In this document: piece by piece, positions 1 to 9,800 of the stretch
Layout: each line of letters begins with the position of its first letter
Numbering within the stretch: the stretch's first letter is position 1
Assembly: GCF_000143685.1 (NCBI RefSeq)
Contig: NC_014328.1
Coordinates: 2,728,001 to 2,792,000 of the forward strand
Length of the DNA stretch: 64,000 bases
Direction of reading: 5' to 3'
Origin: Clostridium ljungdahlii DSM 13528
GTDB lineage: Bacteria > Bacillota > Clostridia > Clostridiales > Clostridiaceae
Made by a program: the position numbers and the translations under genes
Notes under the pieces: model-generated
Seen by the model: only the letters and a program-made list of their open reading frames with translations
Databases searched by the model: none
Told to the model about the DNA's origin: nothing

Positions 1-1759
1 TTGTAAAAGAGGTAAAATCCACAGCATAATTCATAAATGTAGATACTGGCCCTCTGCCTGTTATAATAACTTCACCATTCAAATTATTAGGATTTTCAAA
101 AGAGCCTTTTAACTTTTGTATATCAGATAAAACTCTTCCCATATAATCTGCACTTACCTTAATCTTAAATCTATAATAGGGTTCTAAAAGTATGTTTTTC
201 ACACCTTCAAGTCCCTGTCTAAGTGCTCTAAAAGTTGCCTCTCTAAAATCTCCCCCACAGGTATGCTTAACATGGCATCTTCCTGTAATAAGTGTAATTT
301 TTATATCAGTTATGGGAAAGCCTGTTAAAATACCATGATGATCTCTTTCATAGATATGTTTGCCTATCAATTTCTGATAATTTATGTCTAAGTCATCTGC
401 ACTGCACTCATTGTAAAATGAAATACCACTATTTCTCTCTCCTGGCTCCAATTTAAGGTATACTTCTGCATAATGTCTTAAAGGTTCAAAGTGTCCGCAG
501 CCATAAGAAGCTTCTACTATGGTTTCTTTATATAAAATTTCACAAGGTCCAAAATCTACGCTTAAATCAAATCTTTCCTTTACTAGTTCTTTAAGTACTT
601 CCAGCTGAATTGTTCCCATAATATTTACCTGTATTTCACCTAGCTTTTCATTCCAACTTACTTTAAGCGCAGGATCTTCTTCTTCTAAAACTTTAAAACA
701 AGCTAATACATCTTTTTCATTTAAACCTTTGTCAAATATTACTCTTGATTTTAACGCTGGAACCATCTCATAATTAACTTTTCTATGGCAATTTCCAAGT
801 CCACACCCTACAATTGAATTTGATAGGCCTGATACTGCAGCAAGTTCTCCTGCTGATGCTTCATCTACTGTTTTAAATTTGTCACCATTACAGATCCTAA
901 TTTGTGTTACTTTTTCATAGCAATCCTGAGATGTATTCACTGCAATTTCATCTCTAACTTTTAAAGTACCTTCTAGTATTTTTATATAAGTAATTTTATT
1001 TTTTTGCTTGTCATGGCGTATTTTATACACAATTCCTTGAAATTTTTCTCTATCATTGTAATTTGTAAAAGTAAGCACATCTAATTTTTCTAGAAAATCA
1101 TCTATTCCCTTATCTTGAAGGGCAGAGCCACTCATACAAGGAAATAATTTACTCCTAAATATCATATCTCTTATAGAATTCAGCCACAGCTGATTTTCAA
1201 AATCTTCTTCTATATATTTTTGAAGAAGTTTATCACTGCGTTCTGCTGCAAACTCCATAATCTCTTTACTGATTTTATCTAACTGTACAGATTCAGAAAT
1301 AAAACATACATCTTCTGTTAAGTTTACTCTGATATCTTTAAGTATACCTTCTACATTTGCTCCAATCCTATCTACTTTATTTATAAAGAAAAATGTAGGT
1401 ATCCCATGTTTTTTCAAAAGCTGCCACACTATCTCAGTCTGTGCCTGAACACCTTCAACTGCACTTATGATAACAATGGCATAATCCATTATTTCAATAG
1501 TCCTCTCCATTTCAGATGAAAAATCGGCATGTCCAGGTGTATCTACCAAATAATAATTAGAAGATTTATACTTAAATACAGCTTGATCGGAAAATATGGT
1601 AATTCCTCTATTCTTCTCTATGTCATTATTATCTAAAAATGAATCCTTATGGTCTACTCTTCCTAAATTTTTAATACTCTTTGTATGATACAAAATCTGC
1701 TCAGCTAAAGTAGTTTTTCCTGCATCTACATGAGCAAATAATCCAATTGTCTTATTCAT
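1..1759 (-). CDS. TetM-like ribosomal-protection GTPase (partial, C-terminus outside window)
   Basis: EF-G-like translational GTPase of the tetracycline ribosomal-protection class. These proteins bind the ribosome and release tetracycline. About 586 residues are visible, against roughly 640 in TetM, so only the C-terminal tail is missing. The N-terminus has the G1 motif AHVDAGKTT, then DTPGHADF (G3) and NKVD (G4). EF-G domains II to V follow, with a late Y-x-x-D segment near the window edge. The ATG at 1757-1759 follows a GAGGGG ribosome binding site in the short leader. No mobility genes are nearby, so it may be a resident family member rather than an acquired determinant; actual resistance is not shown by sequence. 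Confidence 0.85.
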   Translation of the reverse strand, partial: MNKTIGLFAHVDAGKTTLAEQILYHTKSIKNLGRVDHKDSFLDNNDIEKNRGITIFSDQAVFKYKSSNYYLVDTPGHADFSSEMERTIEIMDYAIVIISAVEGVQAQTEIVWQLLKKHGIPTFFFINKVDRIGANVEGILKDIRVNLTEDVCFISESVQLDKISKEIMEFAAERSDKLLQKYIEEDFENQLWLNSIRDMIFRSKLFPCMSGSALQDKGIDDFLEKLDVLTFTNYNDREKFQGIVYKIRHDKQKNKITYIKILEGTLKVRDEIAVNTSQDCYEKVTQIRICNGDKFKTVDEASAGELAAVSGLSNSIVGCGLGNCHRKVNYEMVPALKSRVIFDKGLNEKDVLACFKVLEEEDPALKVSWNEKLGEIQVNIMGTIQLEVLKELVKERFDLSVDFGPCEILYKETIVEASYGCGHFEPLRHYAEVYLKLEPGERNSGISFYNECSADDLDINYQKLIGKHIYERDHHGILTGFPITDIKITLITGRCHVKHTCGGDFREATFRALRQGLEGVKNILLEPYYRFKIKVSADYMGRVLSDIQKLKGSFENPNNLNGEVIITGRGPVSTFMNYAVDFTSFT

Positions 1760-1877
1760 ATGCTACCCCTCTTAAAAGATGTATAATGTATGTACATTTC
1801 ATTCTAATATATTGTAGCATAAAAAAAACAATATTTTATACGTCTATTATAGCTAAACAAAACTGAAAATAATATAT

Positions 1878-2070
1878 CCGATCGCTATCATTGCTAAAAC
1901 CCCCATCTTCTATCAAAGTGGGGGATAATCACTGCTACGTGCCTGGATAAGTTCTTCCCTTAAAGGATAACGTATTCTAAGTGCTAAAGACACTAAGAAT
2001 ACTGTTAATAAGGTTCAGCTGGAGAAAGTCATCCTTATAAGCAAACTCCATCTGAACCTAAGAATCACTT
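1878..2070 (+). mobile_element. Structured repeat copy A (IS200/IS605-like, non-autonomous)
   Basis: First copy of the dispersed hairpin repeat. It begins CCGATCGC after a TATAT flank. It has a left hairpin closing on a G-rich/C-rich stem (CCCCCA with TGGGGG), then GCCTGGATAA, a short CCTTAAAGG hairpin, an ATTCTAAGTG/CACTAAGAAT hairpin and a right hairpin (GGTTCAG/CTGAACC). It ends AAGAATCACTT next to GATAT. It lacks the optional inner module. Its right end runs into the last codons of the ABC permease. It fills most of the gap between the TetM-like gene and the transporter. Confidence 0.7.
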
Positions 2071-2792
2071 GATATTCCATTTCTATTATAAACATACGCA
2101 AAAACCAAGGATGAACCTACTATCCATGCAAAAATTACAAATATATTATAACCAGAACCTTCAAGTATGTTTTTGCCATCAAAAACTTTTTTAAGAATTA
2201 TCATTGAATTGTAATTTGGCAGCAAAGTTGCAATTTTATAAAAAGTTTTATTTAATCCTGAAAGCAAAGGTATCATAAATAGAAACATGCATAGAGGGGT
2301 ACCAATAGTCCCTGTTGCCATTTGATTTTTAGATACAATTCCAATTACAGCTCCAATTTCTACCATACTAATTAAAACTACAATCGTTATAATAAAATAC
2401 ATTAACAAATACTGCATTTGAATTTTCAACATGAAAAATATAGCTATATTTACAATTACTGAAATAAAAATAGTTATAAGTGCCTTTCCAATTAAAAATT
2501 CTGCGGGAGAAAGCGAAGTTAACATAAGAGTCTTCAATGTATTTTTTTCCTTTTCCTCTGCTATTAACATAGCCATTATAAGTGTAGCCACCATAACTAA
2601 ATTCATATTAAGTATGGTATTTAAAATATATATTTTCCCTTCTTGTGAATTCATTACATTTCTAAATATCTTTAAATATATAGCACAAAATATTACTGGA
2701 AGTGCAGCCATAAAAAGTACGTTTATATTCTTAGGCAGTTCCTTTAACTCCTTGCTAAATAATGCATTTACTCTTCTCATTGAAAATTCCAT
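2058..2792 (-). CDS. ABC-2 type transporter permease
   Basis: Integral membrane permease of 244 residues, with about six hydrophobic segments. It has the N-terminal SKELKEL pattern and the EEKEKNTLKTL loop typical of ABC-2/NatB-type permeases. Its start overlaps the stop of the upstream ATPase gene, so the two are translationally coupled. The substrate cannot be read from the sequence; export of ions, lipids or antimicrobial peptides is typical of the family. The last codons (ISSDS and the TAG) lie inside the right end of repeat copy A, so the natural C-terminus may have been replaced by the insertion. Confidence 0.85.
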   Translation of the reverse strand: MEFSMRRVNALFSKELKELPKNINVLFMAALPVIFCAIYLKIFRNVMNSQEGKIYILNTILNMNLVMVATLIMAMLIAEEKEKNTLKTLMLTSLSPAEFLIGKALITIFISVIVNIAIFFMLKIQMQYLLMYFIITIVVLISMVEIGAVIGIVSKNQMATGTIGTPLCMFLFMIPLLSGLNKTFYKIATLLPNYNSMIILKKVFDGKNILEGSGYNIFVIFAWIVGSSLVFAYVYNRNGISSDS

Positions 2793-3634
2793 TATAATTC
2801 CCTCCCTGTAATATCTAAAAATATTTCTTCAAGATTTGGCTCCATTGAATGAATGGATAAAATCTCTCCATCTTCCATCCAGTTTTTAATTTTAATTGCT
2901 CCATCCCTATTATTCTTCACGGTTACTTCTTCATTATCTCTTAAGACAACTTTAATATTGTCTTTTGCATATTTTAACTTTAATTTTTTAGGGGCTCCTA
3001 TATCAACTATCTCTCCTTCATTTAAGAAAGCTACTCTATGACACAGCTTGTCAGCTTCATACATATTATGAGTAGTTAAAAATATAGTTGTCCCTTCTCT
3101 ATTAAGCTCAAGAAGCAGTTTGTAAACTTCTAAAGCCGTGCCAGGATCTAAAGATGACGTAGGTTCATCAAGAAATAACAATTTAGGTTTGTGAATCACT
3201 GCTCTTGCTATCATAAGTCTTTGTTTCATTCCTTTAGATAGTTTCTTCACATCCCTTTTTCTATACTCTGTCATTTTCACTTTTTCAAGTATTTCATCTA
3301 CATTTTTCTTTTTTACTCCGTTTATATTTGCAAATAGCATCAAATTATCTTCAACTGTAAGTCTTTCATATAACCCACTATTATCTGAAAGCACTCCTAT
3401 ATTTTTAAAAATATCTTTTTTTTGTGAACGCAAACTTTTATTAAATATTTTCACATCACCGCCTGTTGGCACTAATTGGCATGTAAGTATCTTAATTGTA
3501 GTAGTTTTTCCAGCTCCACTTGGTCCTAAAAATCCAAATATTTCTCCTTCTTTAACATCCAGAGTTAAATCTTTAATTGCTGTATTTTCCCCAAAATCTT
3601 TTCTAAGACTTTTAATAGAAATAATATTTTCCAT
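2792..3634 (-). CDS. ABC transporter ATP-binding protein
   Basis: ATPase subunit of 280 residues for the adjacent permease. Walker A is GPSGAGKTT (about residue 37), the signature is LSKGMKQRL and Walker B is LLFLDEPTSSLD, followed by an H-loop in TTHNMYEADKL. The C-terminal 60 residues form the extension typical of NatA/drug-exporter ATPases. It lies between the LytTR-fusion regulator (143 bp upstream) and the permease (overlapping stop and start), giving the order regulator, ATPase, permease on the minus strand. Confidence 0.92.
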   Translation of the reverse strand: MENIISIKSLRKDFGENTAIKDLTLDVKEGEIFGFLGPSGAGKTTTIKILTCQLVPTGGDVKIFNKSLRSQKKDIFKNIGVLSDNSGLYERLTVEDNLMLFANINGVKKKNVDEILEKVKMTEYRKRDVKKLSKGMKQRLMIARAVIHKPKLLFLDEPTSSLDPGTALEVYKLLLELNREGTTIFLTTHNMYEADKLCHRVAFLNEGEIVDIGAPKKLKLKYAKDNIKVVLRDNEEVTVKNNRDGAIKIKNWMEDGEILSIHSMEPNLEEIFLDITGREL

Positions 3635-3777
3635 AGCTAAAAACTCCTTTCAGTTTTACTATGGTTAATTATTATACAAATGCTGCTATTAAACCATAAA
3701 ATCAACATGAAAAGAGTAATACAACTTATGAATCCTGCTTTTTTAGAGCTGAATTTTCACATTTTGAGTTAAAAATA

Positions 3778-4785
3778 TCATATATTTAGGATATCTTTTA
3801 GCTCTTTCATTCTCCCTTTTGAAAGTGGAATAGAACTTTTAGTTTTATCATCGAGACTTAAACTATAACTATTTCTTGTCCACATCACAACTTCACGTAC
3901 TCTTTGAAGATTTACCAAATAAGATCTATGACATCTAAAAAATCCGAAATGCTTTAGCCTTTTTTCCAGCTCTGTAAGTGGCAGCATACATGGAAACTTT
4001 TCTCCTTTTATGTTTAAGTTACTTACACCCTGTTCACTTTCTACATAATCTATTTCCATAGGATCAAAGAGAATCATTCTTTCATCAATTTTAGCAGGAA
4101 TCTTTTCAATTTTATATACTGTCTCATCTCCCCTATCTGATTCTTCCTGGCCGTTTTCCTCTCCCTGTATTTCTTTTAATCCATTTTCATCTATGCTATA
4201 GGATTTTCCTCCAAGGAGTAGTATATCCTTAAAAGATACAGAAGTATTGACTACAATTACGCCATCTGAAATTAATTGATCCATATTTTGTATTATAAGT
4301 TTTGCATCATATCTGTCCATATTAAGTATAGGTTCTTGAAATATTAGAAACTTAGGTTCTTTAAGCAATTCTCTTGCAAAACTAAGTCTCCTTTTTTGAG
4401 AATAAGTAAGCTTGTTTATTTTAGTATTTTCAATATCTATAAGAGCAAGTTTTGCCATCATTTCCTTATAATTAACTTTAGAATTGGCTATATTTTTATA
4501 AAATTTCATATAGGATTTTACAGTCATATTTTCATAAAAACCTTCTTTTCTAAATACAACGCCTATGTGTTTCATATTTTTTCTTATATAAGTTTTGTTA
4601 CCTTCTCCATGAATATATATATTCCCCTTAGTAGGCACCTCTTTGTCTAAAATAAGATCAATCAATAAATCACTTATTTGATCGCTACACTCTATATTTA
4701 TCAAATTATCCTTTGTAACTTTAAATGTTATATTATTTATTACAATATCACCTTTTACCTTATATAACTCACTTATTTCCAGCAA
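3778..4785 (-). CDS. Degenerate ABC ATPase domain fused to LytTR DNA-binding domain
   Basis: A 335-residue two-domain protein. Residues about 1-210 follow an ABC ATPase layout but the motifs have decayed. The Walker A position reads NIECSDQISDLL with no GxxGxGKT, the signature is LTYSQKRRL instead of LSGGQ, and Walker B is FLIFQEP. After an acidic linker (EENGQEESDRGDE), residues about 235-335 form a LytTR domain (FFRCHRSYLVNL, then IPLSKGRMKEL). It precedes an intact ABC ATPase/permease pair, so it is probably the regulator of that transporter. The decayed nucleotide site suggests a sensing or dimerising role rather than transport; this is inference. Confidence 0.8.
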   Translation of the reverse strand: MLEISELYKVKGDIVINNITFKVTKDNLINIECSDQISDLLIDLILDKEVPTKGNIYIHGEGNKTYIRKNMKHIGVVFRKEGFYENMTVKSYMKFYKNIANSKVNYKEMMAKLALIDIENTKINKLTYSQKRRLSFARELLKEPKFLIFQEPILNMDRYDAKLIIQNMDQLISDGVIVVNTSVSFKDILLLGGKSYSIDENGLKEIQGEENGQEESDRGDETVYKIEKIPAKIDERMILFDPMEIDYVESEQGVSNLNIKGEKFPCMLPLTELEKRLKHFGFFRCHRSYLVNLQRVREVVMWTRNSYSLSLDDKTKSSIPLSKGRMKELKDILNI

Positions 4786-4866
4786 AACTAACCATCCTTG
4801 TACGATATATTTAGATTGGTGAAGTCAACCTATAAAACTCTTTTAAAATATTTCCAAATATCACAG

Positions 4867-4893
4867 TACAATTATAAATTAAGTATAATTGTA
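4867..4893. promoter_or_regulatory. Inverted repeat in the divergent intergenic region
   Basis: Perfect arms TACAATTATA and TATAATTGTA with a 7-bp spacer, between the divergent LytTR-fusion gene and the EamA gene. It could be an operator for either gene; no regulator can be assigned. Confidence 0.35.
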
Positions 4894-4991
4894 ACTCAAC
4901 ATTTATTTAACCTATATCCAAAATTTTACCTTCACTTAATTTTAAAAAAATGTATAATATAATTATTGCTTAAAGAAAGGAATTGACATAA

Positions 4992-5912
4992 TTGGACAAC
5001 AAAAGTTTTTTTACAAATAAAAAAATAGTAATACTACTTGCATCTTTTTGCTGCATACTATGGGGAAGTGCCTACCCTGGAGTTAAAAGTGGGTATGCCC
5101 TTTTTAAGATAGGCTCAAAAGATATATTTTCAGAATTGTCTTTTGCCGGCTACAGATTCATACTTGCAGGATTAATTGTTTTGATAGTAGCTCTATTTTC
5201 TTCTAAAAACATATTTTCAATAACTAAAAAAAATGTCAAACAGATTATACTACTTGGTTTGACTCAAACTACTCTTGAATACATATTTTTTTATATTGGA
5301 CTTGCTAATACAACGGGTTCAAAAGGCTCTATAATGAATTCCACTGGTACATTCTTCAGTGTAGTACTGGCCCATTTTTTGTATAAAAATGATAGGATAA
5401 ATACTAAAAAAGCTATAGGCTGTATACTTGGTTTTATTGGGGTACTAATTGTAAATTTCAGCAGTGAACTTTTAAGTTTTAGCTTTAAATTTACAGGTGA
5501 AGGTTTTATCATATTATCTGCCTTTGTATTTTCTGCATCTTCAATTTACGGAAAACAAATCTGCAAAAATATAGATTCAGTGCTTGTAACAGGATATCAA
5601 CTCCTTATAGGCGGTTTAGCTCTTTTAGCTCTTGGACTTTTCAATAAAGGCTACGTGACAAACTTCACAATTGGCTCTACTGCTATTTTATTATATTTAG
5701 CAATACTATCAGCTGCCGCATTTTCAATTTGGACAGTGCTATTAAAATATAATAAGGTTGGATTTATTTCCATGTTTAATTTTGTAATTCCTGTGGCAGG
5801 TACCATTCTATCTTCTATATTTTTAGGTGAAAGTATCTTTAATGTTGAAAACATTGCAGCTCTTGTGCTTGTATGTATAGGAATTTTTATAGTAAATAGG
5901 GATTCAAAATAA
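4992..5912 (+). CDS. EamA-family (DMT) transporter
   Basis: Ten-helix drug/metabolite transporter of 306 residues with two EamA repeats. The first carries the typical early CILWGSAYPGVKSG motif and the second follows about residue 155. The proposed start is TTG at 4992, preceded by AAAGGA at a good distance; no in-frame ATG fits better. A TATAAT-like -10 lies near 4960. The substrate is unknown. Its 3' end shares a perfect palindrome with the convergent CDF gene. Confidence 0.85.
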   Translation: MDNKSFFTNKKIVILLASFCCILWGSAYPGVKSGYALFKIGSKDIFSELSFAGYRFILAGLIVLIVALFSSKNIFSITKKNVKQIILLGLTQTTLEYIFFYIGLANTTGSKGSIMNSTGTFFSVVLAHFLYKNDRINTKKAIGCILGFIGVLIVNFSSELLSFSFKFTGEGFIILSAFVFSASSIYGKQICKNIDSVLVTGYQLLIGGLALLALGLFNKGYVTNFTIGSTAILLYLAILSAAAFSIWTVLLKYNKVGFISMFNFVIPVAGTILSSIFLGESIFNVENIAALVLVCIGIFIVNRDSK

Positions 5913-5930
5913 TAACATTATTTTGAATCC
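5900..5930. terminator. Palindrome shared by two convergent coding ends
   Basis: Perfect 14-bp stem (GGATTCAAAATAAT and its complement) around a 3-base loop. It contains both stop codons and makes both proteins end in Asp-Ser-Lys. There is no good T-run, so it would be a weak bidirectional terminator or an RNA end-protecting hairpin. Confidence 0.6.
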
Positions 5931-6790
5931 GGTTCTACATGTATAATTGCATGTTTGATTTTAAATTCTCTATTTAACATTTCTTCTATTTCTTCTGTGA
6001 TTTCATGACTTTTAACTACAGTAAGCTTAGAGTTAACTCCTATTACAATATCAAGCAAAATATTATTACCATGAACACGTGCTTTCGTACCTTTAACACA
6101 GCTAACGCCATCAATTTCCTTTATTTTAGAAACTATACTATCTAACTGTTTGCTGTCAAAACCATCTGTTAAATTATGCGCTGCTTCCTTAAAGATTTCC
6201 CCACCTGTCTTACAAATTAAAATTCCTACTAGTACTGCTGCCAGTGGATCTATCCAGGGGAATCCAAATTGAGAAGCTATGATTCCAGCTGCAGTGCCCA
6301 TACTTACCCAAGCATCTGAGAGATTATCTTTTGCAGCAGCCATCAATGCAGAACTTTTAATTCTAAGCGCAACCCTTTTATTATATACATAAACTGCATA
6401 TATAAGTATTGCACAAATAATGGCGACCACTGCTGAAATCATATCTGGTGCCTTGTTCTTTAAAAAAATGGTGGTATACACTGCATTGTAAATTACATCT
6501 AAACCTACAGCTATCATTATTAAAGAAGCAACAAGTGAAGATATAGTCTGTGCTCTTAAATGACCATAGGCATGATCATCATCTGCTGGTTTTCTAGATA
6601 TTTTGAGTCCTATAATAATGGCCAGTGATGCAATTATATCTGTTGAATTATTCACTCCATCAGCAGTAAGTGCTTTAGATTGATAAAAATATCCTAAAGT
6701 CAATTTAAGCATCGATAAAATTATATAAGCTATAATGCTAATACGTGCACCCTTTTCTGCAATTTTAAGATTCTTATAATCTTCATCCAT
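5918..6790 (-). CDS. Cation diffusion facilitator (CDF) family transporter
   Basis: Metal-cation/proton antiporter of 290 residues with six membrane helices and a C-terminal cytoplasmic domain. The metal site pattern in helix 2 is ADGVNNSTD and in helix 5 is AAKDNLSDA. The loop HAYGHLRAQTISSL and the C-terminal HVEP match the family. Clostridial members usually export Zn, Fe, Mn or Co; the ion here is not decided by sequence. It lies 22 bp downstream of pglX on the same strand and may be read through from it. Confidence 0.9.
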   Translation of the reverse strand: MDEDYKNLKIAEKGARISIIAYIILSMLKLTLGYFYQSKALTADGVNNSTDIIASLAIIIGLKISRKPADDDHAYGHLRAQTISSLVASLIMIAVGLDVIYNAVYTTIFLKNKAPDMISAVVAIICAILIYAVYVYNKRVALRIKSSALMAAAKDNLSDAWVSMGTAAGIIASQFGFPWIDPLAAVLVGILICKTGGEIFKEAAHNLTDGFDSKQLDSIVSKIKEIDGVSCVKGTKARVHGNNILLDIVIGVNSKLTVVKSHEITEEIEEMLNREFKIKHAIIHVEPDSK

Positions 6791-6812
6791 ACTTTTCTCC
6801 TTAAAATAAAAA

Positions 6813-9800
6813 TCATATTTTGCACAGCATCTCTTTAAACTTTTTATAGTTAGTTTTCACACCTTTATCCAAATTTATTTCTATTTTTGTAAAATCCATG
6901 TGTTTCATCATTGCATCATACTTTTCCAATTCATCTATTTTTTTAAGAAGTACTAGAAGCTCTTTTTTAGCTTTCTTTTTTTTAAAACATCCACAGCCCT
7001 CTTCCATTACATTAAGGAGCTCTTTCCTTTTTTTATACAACATACTTTTGAGCTTTCTTATATAAATTATACTTATTTTAGATAAAGTATCTTTATCGTA
7101 TCTATGCATATAAACCAGACAATTAAATGTCTTTTCCTTGCCAGATGTAAACATCCAATATATAGGTCTCTTTTTATACATCTTTACATGATCTTTAAAA
7201 AAATCACATACAAAGTATCTTCTTATAGTATCTTCATCTGTTTCATTACTCTTTTTTCCAAGCGTTTTTGCTATAAATTGAAGATTTTCTGATAACTTTT
7301 CTTCTCCAAAAGTAGCACTTACAAATTGTACAAATTTGTCTACTATATCATCTTCAAAATAGTGTTCTGAAAGTACTGGGATTATATTATCCTCATCAGG
7401 TGAAAAAGTAGAGTAAAACCATGCATCGCTTTTTTCACTTTTAACCTTCCATTTTTCATTTTCAAGTTTCCATTTATTATGAAAATTTCCTCCAGCATAT
7501 ACAATTCCATCTACATCTAAAGAATACCTACCAAACATACATCCTACGGCATAAGAAATAAAGCTCTTTATATCTCTTGATAAATCTGCTTTTCTAATAG
7601 TCATCTCCCCATCTGGTACTTCTGGTGTCAATTCATTTTTAAGTCCATAAATTTCTATAAAAATTCGATTTAATTCTTCCTCATTAGATTTTAATCTAGC
7701 AAACTGTTTATCAGTAAATATTTTCCATGCATTAAATGCATCTGACAAGTGAGTAGTATTTTTTGGATTTTCATTACTTTCCACTGATAACTGTTTACTA
7801 TCAACTATCAATTTTCCACTCTTAACTGACAAAAGAGGATGCCTTGTAAAATTCCAGGAAATTTCAAAAAAGTCCCAGTCCAATTTAGATATAACTATGC
7901 ACTCCTTACACAGTGAATCTATTTTTTTTCTGACAATTATATTATTGTCCATATATATGGGAATTTGCTTAACAGTTCCTGCAGTTAAATTTAATGTTGG
8001 AGATATAAATTCAAAAATATTCCTCATTATTTTAGTATTAAAAAAAGCCAGTATATAATTGTAATCAGGCTTATTTTTCACAAATATAGAATCTGCAGAT
8101 TGGTCAAAAATAAAGCCTTCGTTTAACACCCTTATAGTATTATTTCCTGAAGTTATCCTTTTCCAGCTTATACCTCTTTTAAAATAAAATCTCTCATTTC
8201 TTATAACAGCACCTTTTTCTTCTTTCAACTTTTCTCCATTGTCTTTCCAATAAACTACTTCTGAAATATTTCCATACCATTTTCGGGCGTCTCCTCCCAT
8301 TTGATAGGGGATCCAATATTTCCTTCTATTACTTTTACCTGTGAAATTAATAGTTTCATATTCTACCTCAAACCATTGTCTTACATATTTATCATTATTT
8401 CCGGTCTGCATGCCAGTACAGGGAAATGAAACATCAGCTATAACTTTTGCTTCATTTAATACTTGAATTTCACTATCTGTAAGCCAGTAACCAAATCTAT
8501 TTTGTGGAATGTTCTTCATTTTACCTTGCTTTACTTCATACCTGTAATCCACAACTGGATTATTTATTGCCTCCTTAACCTTCTCTGGCTGGCTGAAAAC
8601 TCCCTTAAAGCGTGACAGTTTAATATAATTTTCTTTAATTTGTGCATTATAATTTCTTAAAGTAAACGTACAGATTGGAACTGTTGCTTCTTCAAATGCA
8701 GAATACTCCAGCTGTATCAGATTATTTATGTTTTTATTGTCCACTATAATTTTCCTAAGCTTTTTATAAGACTGTATGAACATCCACACAAAAGGTGTCA
8801 TAAATCCCAATTGACCGCTCACCTTAACTTTTGAGAAACTATATACAATAAATGCAGAAAATATATCTGACTTTCCTTCTGGATACTTATCTCCAATATA
8901 TTTAGCCAAAAGTGGATTTAAATATTTATTTCCTATATAAGGTGGATTTGCTACCAAAATATCATAAGTTTTAAGCATTATTTCACTCTGCTTTATAAGC
9001 TGCGTCATAAGCCTTAAAACCTTTTTTCTTCTACTTTCTTCAATCACATTATTGGAAGTTTCATCCTTTATATACTCTAGTCTATCCTTAAAAAATTGCA
9101 TATTGAATTTATCTAATTGTATAAGAGAACCATATATTTTTGCATCCTTAAAATTTTCTATGAAAGACTTTGTTCTCTCATAATTCTCTCCTGAATTTTT
9201 CCCAGCTATATAAGCTATGTCTTTATCACCAAGGCTATTAGTCTCTTGTATAGATACTATGTTAAACCTTATAGACTTTTTCTTTGTGTTATTAAGTAAC
9301 TCTTTATCATACCTCATACCCCTCATTATAATTGAAAAACGTGCAAGCTGACATGCCCTGTCATCTATGTCCAGTCCATAAAGATTATTTTCTATTATAA
9401 GAGTTGGTATATCCACCTTTTTATATCCACATTTTACATATATATCATATAACAGATCAAACATATATATAAGTATGTGCCCCGAACCGCAAGCAGGATC
9501 AAAACACTTTATTTGTTCAACCTTCAATTTTTTATCTATATAAGGTTTCAGTTTATAACCTATATCCTCTTTTTTCTCTGAATTCTCTATATAAAATTCC
9601 CACTTTTCCTTTAAATCATTGTGTTCTGGATGTGACTCTATCCAATATCTTCCCAGAGAATTTTGAACCATATATTTTACTATCCAATCTGGTGTAAACA
9701 GCTGTGTTGCACAGGGAATTTCTTCTTTAGTATACTTCTTTTTTGATTTTGTTATCCTATTTTTTTCTTCAAGTTCATAGTATTCGTAAAGCCATCCTAT

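Noticed and set aside
1..1759. Recently acquired tetracycline-resistance element
   Set aside because: No transposon, integrase or relaxase genes are seen beside it; base composition is like its neighbours.
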